Numbered from the stretch's first letter, positions 23,853 through 32,296 are shown. The stretch: DNA of 47,319 bases from a bacterium (GCA_024223715.1 JAAEOA010000187.1:1-47319); one strand, 5' to 3'. The notes: generated by a model not told the origin, from the letters alone. Numbers and translations: made by a program.

Positions 23853-24796
23853 GACAAGGTCTTTTCTACGGGATTGAGAGACTGGAAATCTGCCGTTCCC
23901 AAGCCACGAGCAACGGCTGCAGGAATATTAACGATATCTGCCGGCGAGTGGCCCAGCATTGTGGCACCCAAAGCATCCAGCGCAACAATATCGGTGCTGG
24001 CGGCAACAACTCCGCGCACCTCAACATCGTTTGGATCGCCACCCTGAGGGCCGTGATCCAGAAGAACCCGCACCGAATCCAAAACAGTAAGACGGGGCTT
24101 CATGTACTGGGTAATATCGGTCAGGCAAACAGCCATGTGCTGGTGCCAGGAACCCCGATTGCCCCCGATGATGCCCATGTAGTTTTTCATGCCAATGGAG
24201 GCTTTAGTCAATCCGTGGTGTTTCAAAACAGGGACATTGATAACCAGGTCGGCTTCGGTCACTTCCAAATAAAGAGGCCACGTTTTTAAACGCTCTCCAC
24301 CGAGTTCCACATCCAGGAACCGTTTTTTGTCCAGGTACACCATCTTGCCACCCACCTTTTCCACTGCTTTGGCAATGCCGCTGTTGCGGTAGGCCTGACG
24401 GGCGGGATGACAGGGGAAATCGCCCACCTTGACGGTCTTGGCACCAGCTTCCAGGCAAAGCCGCACCAGAGTTGCCACCACATCGGGGTTGGTATTGGCT
24501 GCCAGTTCCGGCCGACGATTCCAGCCGATGTTTGGCTTTACCCAAACCACATCTCCTTTGGACACGAATCGCTGCATTCCGCCGAGGGAGCTGATGGTTT
24601 CTTCAGTTAAACGAGTTGCAACAGCGCCAAGATCTGCTTCAGAAAGTGTTTCAGCATCCCAGCGAGTAATGGACATAGCTGGCAGTGACTCCGATGCAAA
24701 TACCATATTGGCAAGACTTGAGAGATCGGCAAGAACCACTCCAGAGCCGATCAAGGCTGAAGTTTTGATGAAATCGCGGCGATCCAGGTTGGTCAT
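23849..24796 (-). CDS. Tat-exported DUF362-family protein
   Basis: 315 residues with a twin-arginine signal, DRRDFIKTSALIGSG (5-19). The body is DUF362: VVWVKPNIGWNRRPELAANTNPDVVATLV (83-111), AKTVKVGDFPCHPARQAY (119-136) and the highly charged VINVPVLKHHGLTKASIGMK (185-204), with a conserved-looking GNRGSWHQHM (212-221). His193, His194, Lys198, Lys204, His218 and His220 are candidate metal or cofactor ligands. The family has no proven reaction. It opens the seven-gene operon that ends in larEBC. AGGA precedes the ATG at 24796, and a longer open frame upstream is rejected because the Tat signal must be at the N-terminus. Tat export suggests that it folds, perhaps with a cofactor, in the cytoplasm. 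Confidence 0.9.
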   Translation of the reverse strand: MTNLDRRDFIKTSALIGSGVVLADLSSLANMVFASESLPAMSITRWDAETLSEADLGAVATRLTEETISSLGGMQRFVSKGDVVWVKPNIGWNRRPELAANTNPDVVATLVRLCLEAGAKTVKVGDFPCHPARQAYRNSGIAKAVEKVGGKMVYLDKKRFLDVELGGERLKTWPLYLEVTEADLVINVPVLKHHGLTKASIGMKNYMGIIGGNRGSWHQHMAVCLTDITQYMKPRLTVLDSVRVLLDHGPQGGDPNDVEVRGVVAASTDIVALDALGATMLGHSPADIVNIPAAVARGLGTADFQSLNPVEKTLS

Positions 24797-25128
24797 AGCG
24801 GTCCTTTTTGTTGAGAAAGTCGGATGCCAAAAAAAGAGTACGATACAAGGCTCGGTAATGTTGCCCAAAAACCCCGAATTATCTGGGATAACGTGAAAAT
24901 CATAGCACGAAATTGGAAATATTCCACCCGCATAATTACCAGACGGTTGTTTCAACCCATTAGTTGTCACAATACAAAGCAAACGCAAATGGCGAAAGGC
25001 CTTCCCACATTAACAACACATCTCCCGCGGCTAATTCTCCCCAGACCCGGCAACCCAAAGAGTTGTGGTTTCCATTTTTTCCGTCCATCCGGTCTCCATT
25101 GCGGTTTCAGCAACAGTCCGGATAATCA
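24797..25128. other. Leader and promoter region of the DUF362-larEBC operon
   Basis: This 332-base gap separates the operon from the metallophosphoesterase gene, which ends at 25129 on the same strand. It contains the extended -10 candidate at 24899-24907. No terminator for the metallophosphoesterase gene was identified, and no riboswitch-like fold was recognised. Confidence 0.4.
24899..24907 (-). promoter_or_regulatory. Candidate extended -10 promoter of the DUF362-larEBC operon
   Basis: On the minus strand TGC-TATGAT forms an extended -10 element about 100 bases upstream of the first gene. The -35 position (GTGGAA at 17 bases) is poor, which extended -10 promoters tolerate. Confidence 0.4.
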
Positions 25129-26316
25129 TCAACCCAGTTCAAAAACCGGTGCTTCGGTCGGACACCCCACCCGAACCGGAGCCCACTGTCCGACACCCGC
25201 CGTCGTATACAACACACAGTCATTTTTGTGGTAGAGACCCCAGGCATATTTCTCCACCCCCGCCAGCTCCAGCCACGATTTCCCTGCCAAGGCTGCCTGC
25301 CCTCCGTGGGTGTGGCCGGCCAGTGTCAGCGGGACCTGATGCTGGGCAGCCATTTCGAACGACTTGGGACGGTGACTCAAAAGAATGGAAAAATCTTCGG
25401 ACCGTCGATCCCGCAGGGCAGCAACAACGCACGCATGCATGTAGTCGTCACGATCAATCCCCCTGGGCCGACCCGAAATGTCATCTACCCCAGCGAGATA
25501 AAGACTGGTCCCCCGGACACTGATCCGACAGCCTTCATTGATCAGCAATTTCACCGACGAATCAGCAACCAGTTTTCGGAATTGTTCTATTCCGTTTCCA
25601 TACTCATGATTGCCCGGAATTGCATAAATACCAAAGGGAGCATCAAAATCATCCAGCATGGCCAGGGCTTCGGGCAATAATCGATAATCATCTGCCAGGT
25701 CACCGGTGACGACAACAAGATCCGGCTTGGCGGCCCGGGCGTTTTCAATCGTCCCTGCCAGAAAATCCGTCAGCATGAACCCACCCAGATGCACGTCTGA
25801 CAGTTGCAGAATACGCAGTCCCCGTAAAGCGGGTGGCAGACCCGGCAAAGTCAATTTCACAATAAAGGATCGGGCTCCTCCCATGGTTGCCGCAACGCCG
25901 GCCACGCTGGTACTGACCACTGCCAGCGGCAACAGTGCCCCGGTAGCTTGCAGGAATGACCGCCGATGAAGGTCTATTTTCGATGGCGGCTGGTTTTCCA
26001 CTCGCTGCAACAGCCGGCGGCAGGACCCCATCCATAGTGCTACCAGAGGCAGAGTAAACATAAGAGCTACCTGTGGTAGCCAGACCAGGATCACTGCCAG
26101 ACCCAGGACCGTGCGGGATGGATCGAAATCCAGATAGGCGCCGGCAAGTATCAGCAGGAATAGCACCACACAGGCCAGCACAAAAATTAGCATTGCCCCT
26201 CGCACCAATCGCAAACACCACCATTGAGGGAACCAGCGGCGGAGCATTCTCCAGTTTAGGGCTGCAGGCAGAATCAGGGCCAGGCTCAGAAAAAGGTACG
26301 CCAGGAAATATTGCAT
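25129..26316 (-). CDS. Membrane-anchored calcineurin-like metallophosphoesterase (YaeI-like)
   Basis: 395 residues. Three hydrophobic helices occupy roughly 3-20, 38-62 and 68-97. A twin-arginine-like segment, HRRSFLQATGALLPLAVVSTS (118-137), precedes the catalytic domain. The metallophosphoesterase motifs are complete: SDVHLGG (Asp174, His176), VTGDLADD (Asp206), IPGNHEYG (Asn236, His237), LLSHRP and LAGHTHGGQ. The closest architecture is the YaeI/YkoQ group, some of which act on lipid-linked phosphate such as UDP-diacylglucosamine-type substrates, but the substrate here is not determined. The internal Tat-like motif suggests that the catalytic domain is translocated to the periplasm. It sits upstream of the DUF362 operon, after a 332-base gap, and 63 bases downstream of the protease gene. 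Confidence 0.92.
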   Translation of the reverse strand: MQYFLAYLFLSLALILPAALNWRMLRRWFPQWWCLRLVRGAMLIFVLACVVLFLLILAGAYLDFDPSRTVLGLAVILVWLPQVALMFTLPLVALWMGSCRRLLQRVENQPPSKIDLHRRSFLQATGALLPLAVVSTSVAGVAATMGGARSFIVKLTLPGLPPALRGLRILQLSDVHLGGFMLTDFLAGTIENARAAKPDLVVVTGDLADDYRLLPEALAMLDDFDAPFGIYAIPGNHEYGNGIEQFRKLVADSSVKLLINEGCRISVRGTSLYLAGVDDISGRPRGIDRDDYMHACVVAALRDRRSEDFSILLSHRPKSFEMAAQHQVPLTLAGHTHGGQAALAGKSWLELAGVEKYAWGLYHKNDCVLYTTAGVGQWAPVRVGCPTEAPVFELG

Positions 26317-26379
26317 TGAATATCTACGCCAATCATTATCGGATGTAACTTCAGCTATAACTCAGTGAGACCAGATTTA

Positions 26380-27504
26380 TCAATCAACCAATGGAAAGAG
26401 AAAGAGATCAACCTCAAGTGCCACGCCGTTACGTTGCAGAGTAACAGTCAATATCTCATTGGCTTTGGATTTCTCTTCACAACCATGCCTGTCATAAGGC
26501 ACTCCGTTGAAGTGAGTTATCAGATCCTCTGGTTTAATACCAGCGCTGGCAGCCGGAGTTCCCTTTAGAATGGTTTTCACTTTGAAGCCTGCCGAGTTTG
26601 GACTGAGCACCATTCCATGTGCAATAACCGACTCAAAAGTAATGGGCATTTCCGGATTATTCTGCACAATTCGAACCCGATCATTTTTCTGGTCAAAGGT
26701 CCATGAAAAATGGTGTAAAATTTCACCGCCAATGAGTTCTGTACCCGAAGTGGATTTAAGAGTTGGTGTATTTAAAACGTAAGGCCCAAACCGCACATTC
26801 CCCACTGCCCGGGCAGCTGAACGAATTTCAATTTCCTTTAATCGAAACGAGGCTCCATAAGTAACAGGTTTCATTGTTGTCTCGAACCGGTCCAAATCCC
26901 GAACTATTAATCCGGATCTTGCAGCACCGCTGTCTATCAGCATTGATCGTTTCCGGTTGGAAAATTCCATGGTTAGCCATGGCCGGGAGTCTTTTCCTTT
27001 GGAACTGAAAATTTCAATGCCATCCACATTTGGAAGCTCTCCCCGCTCGAGCCTGATTTCATCCTTCATGTAGTCCAGAGTAAGAAGGAATTTTCGAAAT
27101 GAAGAGAAAGAGAGAATGCCATCGATCTGGCGCCCCATGGCCATTGAAAGGTGATCCAGGTTTTGGGCTTTAGCTTTCAACTTATTAAATTTGATTGGCC
27201 CGGCCGAGGCATCCCGAATATTTACCCATTTTCCGGATTTTATTTCTGCACCTGAAACTTTTTTTAAGCTGCTGGGATCGACAATACTGATTGAAGCACC
27301 TGTGTCGTACAGAAACCACAAAGTTCTGTTCTGGGGATATCCATCCCTGGGGGCCAAAGTAATGGGAATAAAAAAATAGTCTTCACACATCTCTGTTGGG
27401 ACAACTATTGCTTCGTTCGAATGATCAGCCCTTGCCGAAGATGTTGTTAAGTCCCCCACAGCAAAAATCAAGATTAAGTAACCCACTACCATGGGAATTT
27501 TCAT
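26380..27504 (-). CDS. Exported retropepsin-like aspartic protease with C-terminal PDZ domain
   Basis: 374 residues with a signal peptide (about 1-26). Two aspartic-protease-like halves are visible in one chain: WFLYDTGASISIV (Asp67) and SMLIDSGAARSGLI (Asp191), each followed by the hydrophobic-hydrophobic-glycine type segments of the fold (IDGILSF; GTELIGGEIL). A PDZ domain (about 298-374) contains VKTILKGTPAASAGIKPEDLITHFNG, the carboxylate-binding-loop and Ala-rich helix pattern. Similar gag-asp-protease/PDZ proteins occur in Bacteroidota and Planctomycetota, and substrates are unknown. The second active site has DSG, which is still compatible with catalysis. AGGAG lies six to seven bases before the ATG. 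The gene is divergent from the zinc-ribbon gene at 27759. Confidence 0.85.
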   Translation of the reverse strand: MKIPMVVGYLILIFAVGDLTTSSARADHSNEAIVVPTEMCEDYFFIPITLAPRDGYPQNRTLWFLYDTGASISIVDPSSLKKVSGAEIKSGKWVNIRDASAGPIKFNKLKAKAQNLDHLSMAMGRQIDGILSFSSFRKFLLTLDYMKDEIRLERGELPNVDGIEIFSSKGKDSRPWLTMEFSNRKRSMLIDSGAARSGLIVRDLDRFETTMKPVTYGASFRLKEIEIRSAARAVGNVRFGPYVLNTPTLKSTSGTELIGGEILHHFSWTFDQKNDRVRIVQNNPEMPITFESVIAHGMVLSPNSAGFKVKTILKGTPAASAGIKPEDLITHFNGVPYDRHGCEEKSKANEILTVTLQRNGVALEVDLFLFPLVD

Positions 27505-27652
27505 GTATCACTCCTGAAAATGAATATTACCAGTTTGGAATTTGTTTCAATACTTGAAAATCACCCTGACTCAAGCATGTCATTATCCTTAAATGGATAA
27601 TTTAATCAAACCCTAATCTCCCTCCCTTTGCCACTTTCCCGGCAGAAAAAAT

Positions 27653-27701
27653 TTGACTTTTATTAAATGCTGTTACTTACTTAGTTAGTCAAGTAGTTAA
27701 C
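27653..27701 (+). promoter_or_regulatory. Candidate promoter overlapped by an inverted-repeat operator upstream of the zinc-ribbon/GntR pair
   Basis: A good -35 box, TTGACT, lies at 27653-27658. Where the -10 should be, there is an inverted repeat with 11-base arms, GTTACTTACTT (27672-27682) and AAGTAGTTAAC (27691-27701), separated by eight bases; nine of eleven positions pair. The inner TACTT/AAGTA arms are perfect. The position suggests that a dimeric regulator blocks RNA polymerase. The likely regulator is the GntR-type protein encoded 530 bases downstream. Confidence 0.5.
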
Positions 27702-27758
27702 CACCCAACAAACCCCGTGTTCTTGATTCATTGTGAAAATTAAACCAGGAGTGCACAA

Positions 27759-28169
27759 ATGAGTTTTATTGAGTGCAGAGAATGTAACCACCGGGTAAGC
27801 AAATTTGCTTACTCCTGTCCAGGATGCGGAGTTCTGCATCCAGCTGATGAGAAATTGGACAGCCGGGGGTTTGAATACAAAACCAAAACAACAATCCTGG
27901 GATTGCCTTTGGTTCATGTTTCTTTCAAATATCGACTGAATGGTGCACCTGTGCCGGCAAAAGGCATCGTAGCAATTGGACAATTTGCAATTGGCATCAT
28001 TAATATTTCGCAATTCGGGATAGGCGTATTCAGCTTGAGCCAATTCGCAATTTCCGGTTATGCCCTTGCTCAGATAGCAATCGCCTACTCCTGTATCGCT
28101 CAGGTTGGGGTTTACATTCATCAGGGATTTGGATCCGTTGTTTGGAAGTTATCCAATTTGCTGTACTAG
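27759..28169 (+). CDS. Small zinc-ribbon protein with a hydrophobic decapeptide repeat
   Basis: 136 residues. The N-terminus is a zinc ribbon with two CxxC pairs (CRECNHR at about 6-12, CPGCG at about 21-25). A segment KTTILGLPLVHVSFKY follows. Then come about five 10-residue repeats of the form [GSA]-Q-[FIV]-[AG]-[IV]-x-x-x-x-[ILV]: GQFAIGIINI, SQFGIGVFSL, SQFAISGYAL, AQIAIAYSCI and AQVGVYIHQG. The period suggests a small beta-solenoid or a membrane-associated pentapeptide-like stack. I recall similar GLPLVH....AIG-repeat proteins of unknown function in other phyla. The ATG follows AGGAG by about seven bases. The GntR-type regulator begins 60 bases downstream on the same strand, so the two probably form an operon. 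The function is unknown. Confidence 0.8.
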   Translation: MSFIECRECNHRVSKFAYSCPGCGVLHPADEKLDSRGFEYKTKTTILGLPLVHVSFKYRLNGAPVPAKGIVAIGQFAIGIINISQFGIGVFSLSQFAISGYALAQIAIAYSCIAQVGVYIHQGFGSVVWKLSNLLY

Positions 28170-28229
28170 CCGGAATAATTTTTCGGCTTCCATTTGTTTT
28201 ATGGCAACCAAATCAGCAAGGGTACAAAA

Positions 28230-28595
28230 ATGAAACATGAATTTGATGGTGAAAAATCGATTTATTTGCAAATCGCTGAAAGTATTGAAGATGATATTCT
28301 GCAGGAAATCATTAAAGAAGAGACGCAGGTGCTGTCAACTAATCAGCTCGCACTTATGTATAGAATCAATCCTGCCACTGCAGCCAAGGGAATAAATTTG
28401 TTGGTGGATGAAGGCATCTTATATAAAAAACGTGGGATCGGTATGTTTGTTTCGAGAGGGGCTGTAAATAAAATCCGCATAAAAAGAAAGTCTGCATTTT
28501 ACGAAAAATACATTGTTCCAATTCTTGATGAGGCCTCCAATCTGAACATTTCTGAAGATGAAATAGCAGAAATGATCAGGAGAAAACAGGAATGA
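28230..28595 (+). CDS. GntR-family transcriptional regulator, YtrA-like
   Basis: 121 residues. The winged helix (about 8-78) shows the GntR layout SIYLQIAESIEDDIL..EI, VLSTNQLALMYRINPATAAKGINLLVDEGIL and KKRGIGMFVS. The C-terminal tail is only about 40 residues, which fits the YtrA subfamily, whose members lack a large effector domain. These are normally repressors of their own operon, often with ABC transporter genes. Here the only partner is the zinc-ribbon repeat protein 60 bases upstream, and the next gene downstream is on the other strand. The start at 28230 follows AAGGG by six bases; an in-frame ATG at 28194 lacks such a site. The inverted repeat at 27672-27701 is the natural operator candidate. 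Confidence 0.9.
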   Translation: MKHEFDGEKSIYLQIAESIEDDILQEIIKEETQVLSTNQLALMYRINPATAAKGINLLVDEGILYKKRGIGMFVSRGAVNKIRIKRKSAFYEKYIVPILDEASNLNISEDEIAEMIRRKQE

Positions 28596-28617
28596 CCTGG
28601 ATTGATTTTGGAACCAA

Positions 28618-29445
28618 TCATTCAATAGCAATCCACAAGGCCCGGCGAGCATCCTGTTCCATTTCCAGACCAGCGGTTGCTTTGCAAAAAAACTGATCCA
28701 ATTGTTCGCGATACGGAAGAATGCTTGCCTGAATTGCGGCTGGGGGTCCATCTTGCCAAAGAAGTCGACCGGGATCGTCGGTCATTTTCTTCAATTCTAT
28801 TTCCAGTTCTTCGTTATCAAATCTATCGCCCTGCATCTGGGATCGTACCTCCAACTGTCTGGCAAGGCAATCTTTCAGCATAATTGATGCTTCCGGAGAA
28901 AGAGCACTGCCATCAGAAAAAATCTCCTGGCGAGTTTGTTTGGACAGCAAAAGATCGTGATAAGCCAAAGCAAAAATATAAGAGTATTCCCTTAGCCCCA
29001 TCTCGGCTTCGAGTAAAGTTTCGTTGCGTAGCTTGAAGAAACGCCCAAGAAATGGGGTAATTGCGAGCGATGCGCTCCCCAAATCCAGTGCCACACTGCC
29101 TACTTCCTGCAACTCACCAGAGTCTTTTTTCTCGAGGGTTGCCACTGATTCAAAACCCTTTTGAACAGTGCTGTAATCATCACAGGCGGAAACTAAAACG
29201 AGACGTTGTTTCAGAAAAAGCTCCATCCGGTCAGCAGGAATTTCACCTGATGGAACAGGGTAATATTCTGTCTTCAAACCGAGTGATTGATCGAGTTGCT
29301 CCAGAGCATTGCCTGCTCCAATTAGGGGAATCCAGGTCCTTACACCCACCACTGCGATTATCAAAACCGGCACCGCAATCATGGCGGCAATGAGAAACCC
29401 GCAACCCTTTGAAGCTGACATCTTTTTTTTACCCATAACAAGCAT
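28618..29445 (-). CDS. Membrane-anchored protein of unknown function
   Basis: 275 residues. A basic N-terminus (MGKKKMSASK) leads into one transmembrane helix (about 14-36). The rest is a soluble, mainly helical domain rich in Glu and Leu, with no signature I recognise. Repeated stretches such as LKQRLVLVSACDDYSTVQK, LREYSYIFALAYHDLL and MLKDCLARQLEVRSQM look amphipathic and may form a helical bundle. A single-pass orientation with the bulk in the periplasm is most likely. AAGGA lies four bases before the ATG at 29445; Met4 is an alternative start. It is convergent with the GntR gene (22 bases apart) and divergent from the prolyl oligopeptidase. The frame has normal codon usage and a plausible start, so I consider it real. 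Confidence 0.7.
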   Translation of the reverse strand: MLVMGKKKMSASKGCGFLIAAMIAVPVLIIAVVGVRTWIPLIGAGNALEQLDQSLGLKTEYYPVPSGEIPADRMELFLKQRLVLVSACDDYSTVQKGFESVATLEKKDSGELQEVGSVALDLGSASLAITPFLGRFFKLRNETLLEAEMGLREYSYIFALAYHDLLLSKQTRQEIFSDGSALSPEASIMLKDCLARQLEVRSQMQGDRFDNEELEIELKKMTDDPGRLLWQDGPPAAIQASILPYREQLDQFFCKATAGLEMEQDARRALWIAIE

Positions 29446-29830
29446 CCATTCCTTTGGTTATATAAAAGAACAAGACGCGTTGCGGGATCATTTAGTTCCG
29501 TGTTTCAAATCAGTTTTTGTTCCAAAATCCTGATACTCAAATTCTCGCTGCATGTCATCAACTAAAGGCAAACACTGCCAAAAGCAATATTTTACGACTA
29601 ACAACGGTTATTAACTCACTATCCAGCCGGCAACTACGCCAACGCTCCCCGGCAACTCAACCCATAGCGCACAATTGCTGTTGGAGTGGATTGAAAATAA
29701 AGTTAGGATGCAGTAGAATACTCTGGACATTCCGTACCAATGGGATGGCTAGGCGTTTGAAATTACTTCTTGCTGCCCAGTCATTTTTCTTGTTTCAAAC
29801 ACTGTTTGCTATCAAAGCAAGGAGATCTAA
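29446..29830. other. Divergent intergenic region upstream of the prolyl oligopeptidase
   Basis: 385 bases between two divergent genes. The plus-strand promoter at 29691-29719 is the only clear element, leaving a leader of about 105 bases before the ATG at 29831. No coding frame or RNA structure was recognised in the remainder. Confidence 0.4.
29691..29719 (+). promoter_or_regulatory. Sigma-70-like promoter of the prolyl oligopeptidase gene
   Basis: TTGAAA (29691-29696) and TAGAAT (29714-29719) are separated by exactly 17 bases, and each hexamer matches five of six consensus positions. Confidence 0.65.
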
Positions 29831-31945
29831 ATGCGCCCACTCATATATCTATTGTTAGTTCTGACCCTCTTGGTCGGTTTTTCTGGATGTGCTTCCACCA
29901 AAGCACCAGCCCCAAAGGCTCCTGAAGTTTCCGGGGATGTTGACCCATACCTCTGGCTTGAAGATATCGATGGTGAAGAGGTCCTGGCCTGGGTCAATGA
30001 GAAATCCAACCAGGACCGGGCCAGGCTCGAAGCCGTTCCGGAATTTGAACCTCTGCACGCCAAGTTGCTGGAAGTTTACAATTCCCAGGACAAGCTGGCT
30101 TTCCCCAATGTGCTGGGCGAAGCCGTTTACAACTTCTGGCAAGATGCCGAACATGAGCGTGGAATCTGGCGCCGTACCACTATGGATGATTACCTGAACG
30201 AAGAACCCAACTGGGAAACCGTGCTCGACCTGGATGCCTTGGCTGAGGCCGAGGACGAAAACTGGGTTTGGAAAGGTGCCGGTGGTCTATATCCCGACTA
30301 CGACCGATTCCTGATCAACCTTTCACGCGGTGGCGGCGATGCGGTTGTCATCCGTGAATTCGATGCCGTGAAGAAAGAATTTGTAGCTGATGGCTTCAAT
30401 CTCGCCGAAGCCAAGTCCCGGGTCAGCTGGAAAGATGAAAACACCCTTTGGCTGGGCACTGATTTCGGCGAAGGCAGCCTGACCACCTCCGGCTACCCCC
30501 GTCTGGTGAAAATGTGGACTCGCGGGACGGAAATGACTGATGCCAAGCTGGTGTTTGAGGGTGAGGATACCGACATGAGCGTTGGTGCCTACACCATTCA
30601 TACAACTGAAGGCCATCACGATATTGTCTACCGCACCCCTGAATTCTTCAAAGGCGATTACTGGCTTTACCAGAATGACGAATTAATTGCCCTGGATATT
30701 CCTGACGACGCCAACCCCGGTGGAGTGTTCAAAAAGCAGTTCCTGCTCTCTCTGCGCTCCAACTGGACGGTTAACGGCAAGACCTACCCTGCTGACGCCC
30801 TGCTTTCCATCTCCCTGAGTGACTTCATGGCCGGCGGCCGCGATTTCGAAGTGCTTTTCAGCCCCGAAGATCGTATTGCTCAAGATGGCATAACCACAAC
30901 GCTGAACCACTTGCTGGTCACCACCATGGACAACGTCAAGAGCCGGCTCTATCGGTTTACTTTCACTGATGGCGTCTGGAGCAAAGAAGAAGTCGCCCTG
31001 CCCGGACTGGGTACCGCAGGCGTATTCGGTACAACCGATGTAAACGACTACTTCTTTGTCAATTACACAGATTTCCTCACCCCCACCAGCCTATACCTGG
31101 TGCGTGATGGCAAGACCCTTGAAAAGGCCAAAAGCAGTCCCAGATGGTTTGACACTACCGGCATTGAAGTCGCACAGCATGAAGCCGTCTCCAAGGATGG
31201 GACCAAAATCCCCTATTTCCTGGTAATGCCCAAGGGTTTCAAAGCTACAGGCGATAACCCCACAATGCTGTATGGCTATGGTGGTTTCGAGATTAGCATG
31301 AAGCCCCGTTACTCTTCCACCGTGGGCCTCAGTTGGATGGAAAAGGGTGGCGTTTATGCTCTGGCCAACATTCGTGGCGGAGGCGAGTTTGGCCCCAAAT
31401 GGCACCAGGCCGCCATGCAGGAAAACCACCAGAACAACTTCGATGATTTCATCGCTGTTGCCGAAGATCTTATTGCCCGCAAAATCACCTCGCCCAAGCA
31501 CCTGGGTATTGCGGGTGGCTCCCAGGGTGGTCTCCTGGTGGGTGGAACATTCACTCAGCGTCCCGATCTGTTCGAGGCAGTTGTTTGTCAGGTGCCACTG
31601 CTTGACATGAAACGCTACAACAAGCTTCTGGCCGGTGCCAGCTGGATGGCCGAATACGGCAATCCGGACACCGAAGACTGGGACAATTACATGAAGTACT
31701 GGTCCCCTTACCAGAACCTGAAGGCCGATGTTGATTATCCAAATGTTTTCTTCTTCACCTCCACTCGTGACGACCGGGTGCACCCCGGCCACGCTCGTAA
31801 AATGGTCAAGAAGATGGAGGACATGGGCAAGCCAGTTTTCTACTACGAGAACACCGAGGGCGGTCATGGCGGAGCAGCCAACTTGACCCAGCGAGCTTAT
31901 ATGTGGGCCATCACCTACGCTTATCTCTGGAAAATGCTCAGATAA
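29831..31945 (+). CDS. Prolyl oligopeptidase (S9A) lipoprotein
   Basis: 704 residues. A lipoprotein signal (lipobox FSGC, Cys20) is followed by a Pro/Ala/Lys linker without acidic residues at +2. The seven-bladed propeller region spans about 75-435. The alpha/beta-hydrolase domain is formed by the N-terminal segment DPYLWLEDIDGEEVLAWV and the C-terminal part. Catalytic residues are Ser564 in GGSQGGLL, Asp648 in TRDDRVHPGH and His679 in EGGHGGA; ANIRGGGEFG (about 510-520) is also typical. The family cleaves short peptides after proline. Length and motifs match complete enzymes. The anchoring suggests breakdown of imported or periplasmic peptides, in line with the secreted carboxypeptidase elsewhere in the window. 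A GC-rich palindrome follows the stop. Confidence 0.96.
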   Translation: MRPLIYLLLVLTLLVGFSGCASTKAPAPKAPEVSGDVDPYLWLEDIDGEEVLAWVNEKSNQDRARLEAVPEFEPLHAKLLEVYNSQDKLAFPNVLGEAVYNFWQDAEHERGIWRRTTMDDYLNEEPNWETVLDLDALAEAEDENWVWKGAGGLYPDYDRFLINLSRGGGDAVVIREFDAVKKEFVADGFNLAEAKSRVSWKDENTLWLGTDFGEGSLTTSGYPRLVKMWTRGTEMTDAKLVFEGEDTDMSVGAYTIHTTEGHHDIVYRTPEFFKGDYWLYQNDELIALDIPDDANPGGVFKKQFLLSLRSNWTVNGKTYPADALLSISLSDFMAGGRDFEVLFSPEDRIAQDGITTTLNHLLVTTMDNVKSRLYRFTFTDGVWSKEEVALPGLGTAGVFGTTDVNDYFFVNYTDFLTPTSLYLVRDGKTLEKAKSSPRWFDTTGIEVAQHEAVSKDGTKIPYFLVMPKGFKATGDNPTMLYGYGGFEISMKPRYSSTVGLSWMEKGGVYALANIRGGGEFGPKWHQAAMQENHQNNFDDFIAVAEDLIARKITSPKHLGIAGGSQGGLLVGGTFTQRPDLFEAVVCQVPLLDMKRYNKLLAGASWMAEYGNPDTEDWDNYMKYWSPYQNLKADVDYPNVFFFTSTRDDRVHPGHARKMVKKMEDMGKPVFYYENTEGGHGGAANLTQRAYMWAITYAYLWKMLR

Positions 31946-31966
31946 GTTTAAGATTGAAAAAGAACT

Positions 31967-31991
31967 CCCGGGCAGGCCATGCCTGCCCGGG
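31967..31991. terminator. GC-rich palindrome after the prolyl oligopeptidase gene
   Basis: CCCGGGCAGG and CCTGCCCGGG form a perfect 10-bp stem with a 5-base loop, 22 bases after the stop codon. The plus-strand tail lacks a T-run, while the minus-strand side has TTCTTTTTC. It probably ends the prolyl oligopeptidase transcript or protects its 3' end, but it is not a textbook intrinsic terminator. Confidence 0.5.
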
Positions 31992-32264
31992 GGATATCAC
32001 TAAAGCTTGATCAGAGTCAGGGAAACAATTTTACGGGCAGTTGTTTTTAGGATTGCCCTCGTTTTTTTTGGAAATCTTTCTGGGCTAATATTTCAGAACA
32101 ATCCTGTTAATATGGGAATAATCTATTGTTGTGTTTGCAATGAGACTCTGTCCCCTGCATGGAGGTGCAAACATGAAGGGACACATTGTGTCTTAATTGC
32201 ACACAATTTCAAACTGCTCCACGGTATCGTTTCCCATCTGATTGGTTACCCCTTGCATACCCAC

Positions 32265-32296
32265 AAAAAACCCGGCTGTTCAAAAGAACAGCCGGG
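32265..32296 (-). terminator. Rho-independent terminator of the Omp28-like secreted protein gene
   Basis: On the minus strand CCCGGCTGTTC and GAACAGCCGGG form a perfect 11-bp stem around TTTT, followed by TTTTTTG. It starts about 38 bases after the stop codon at 32334. Confidence 0.92.
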
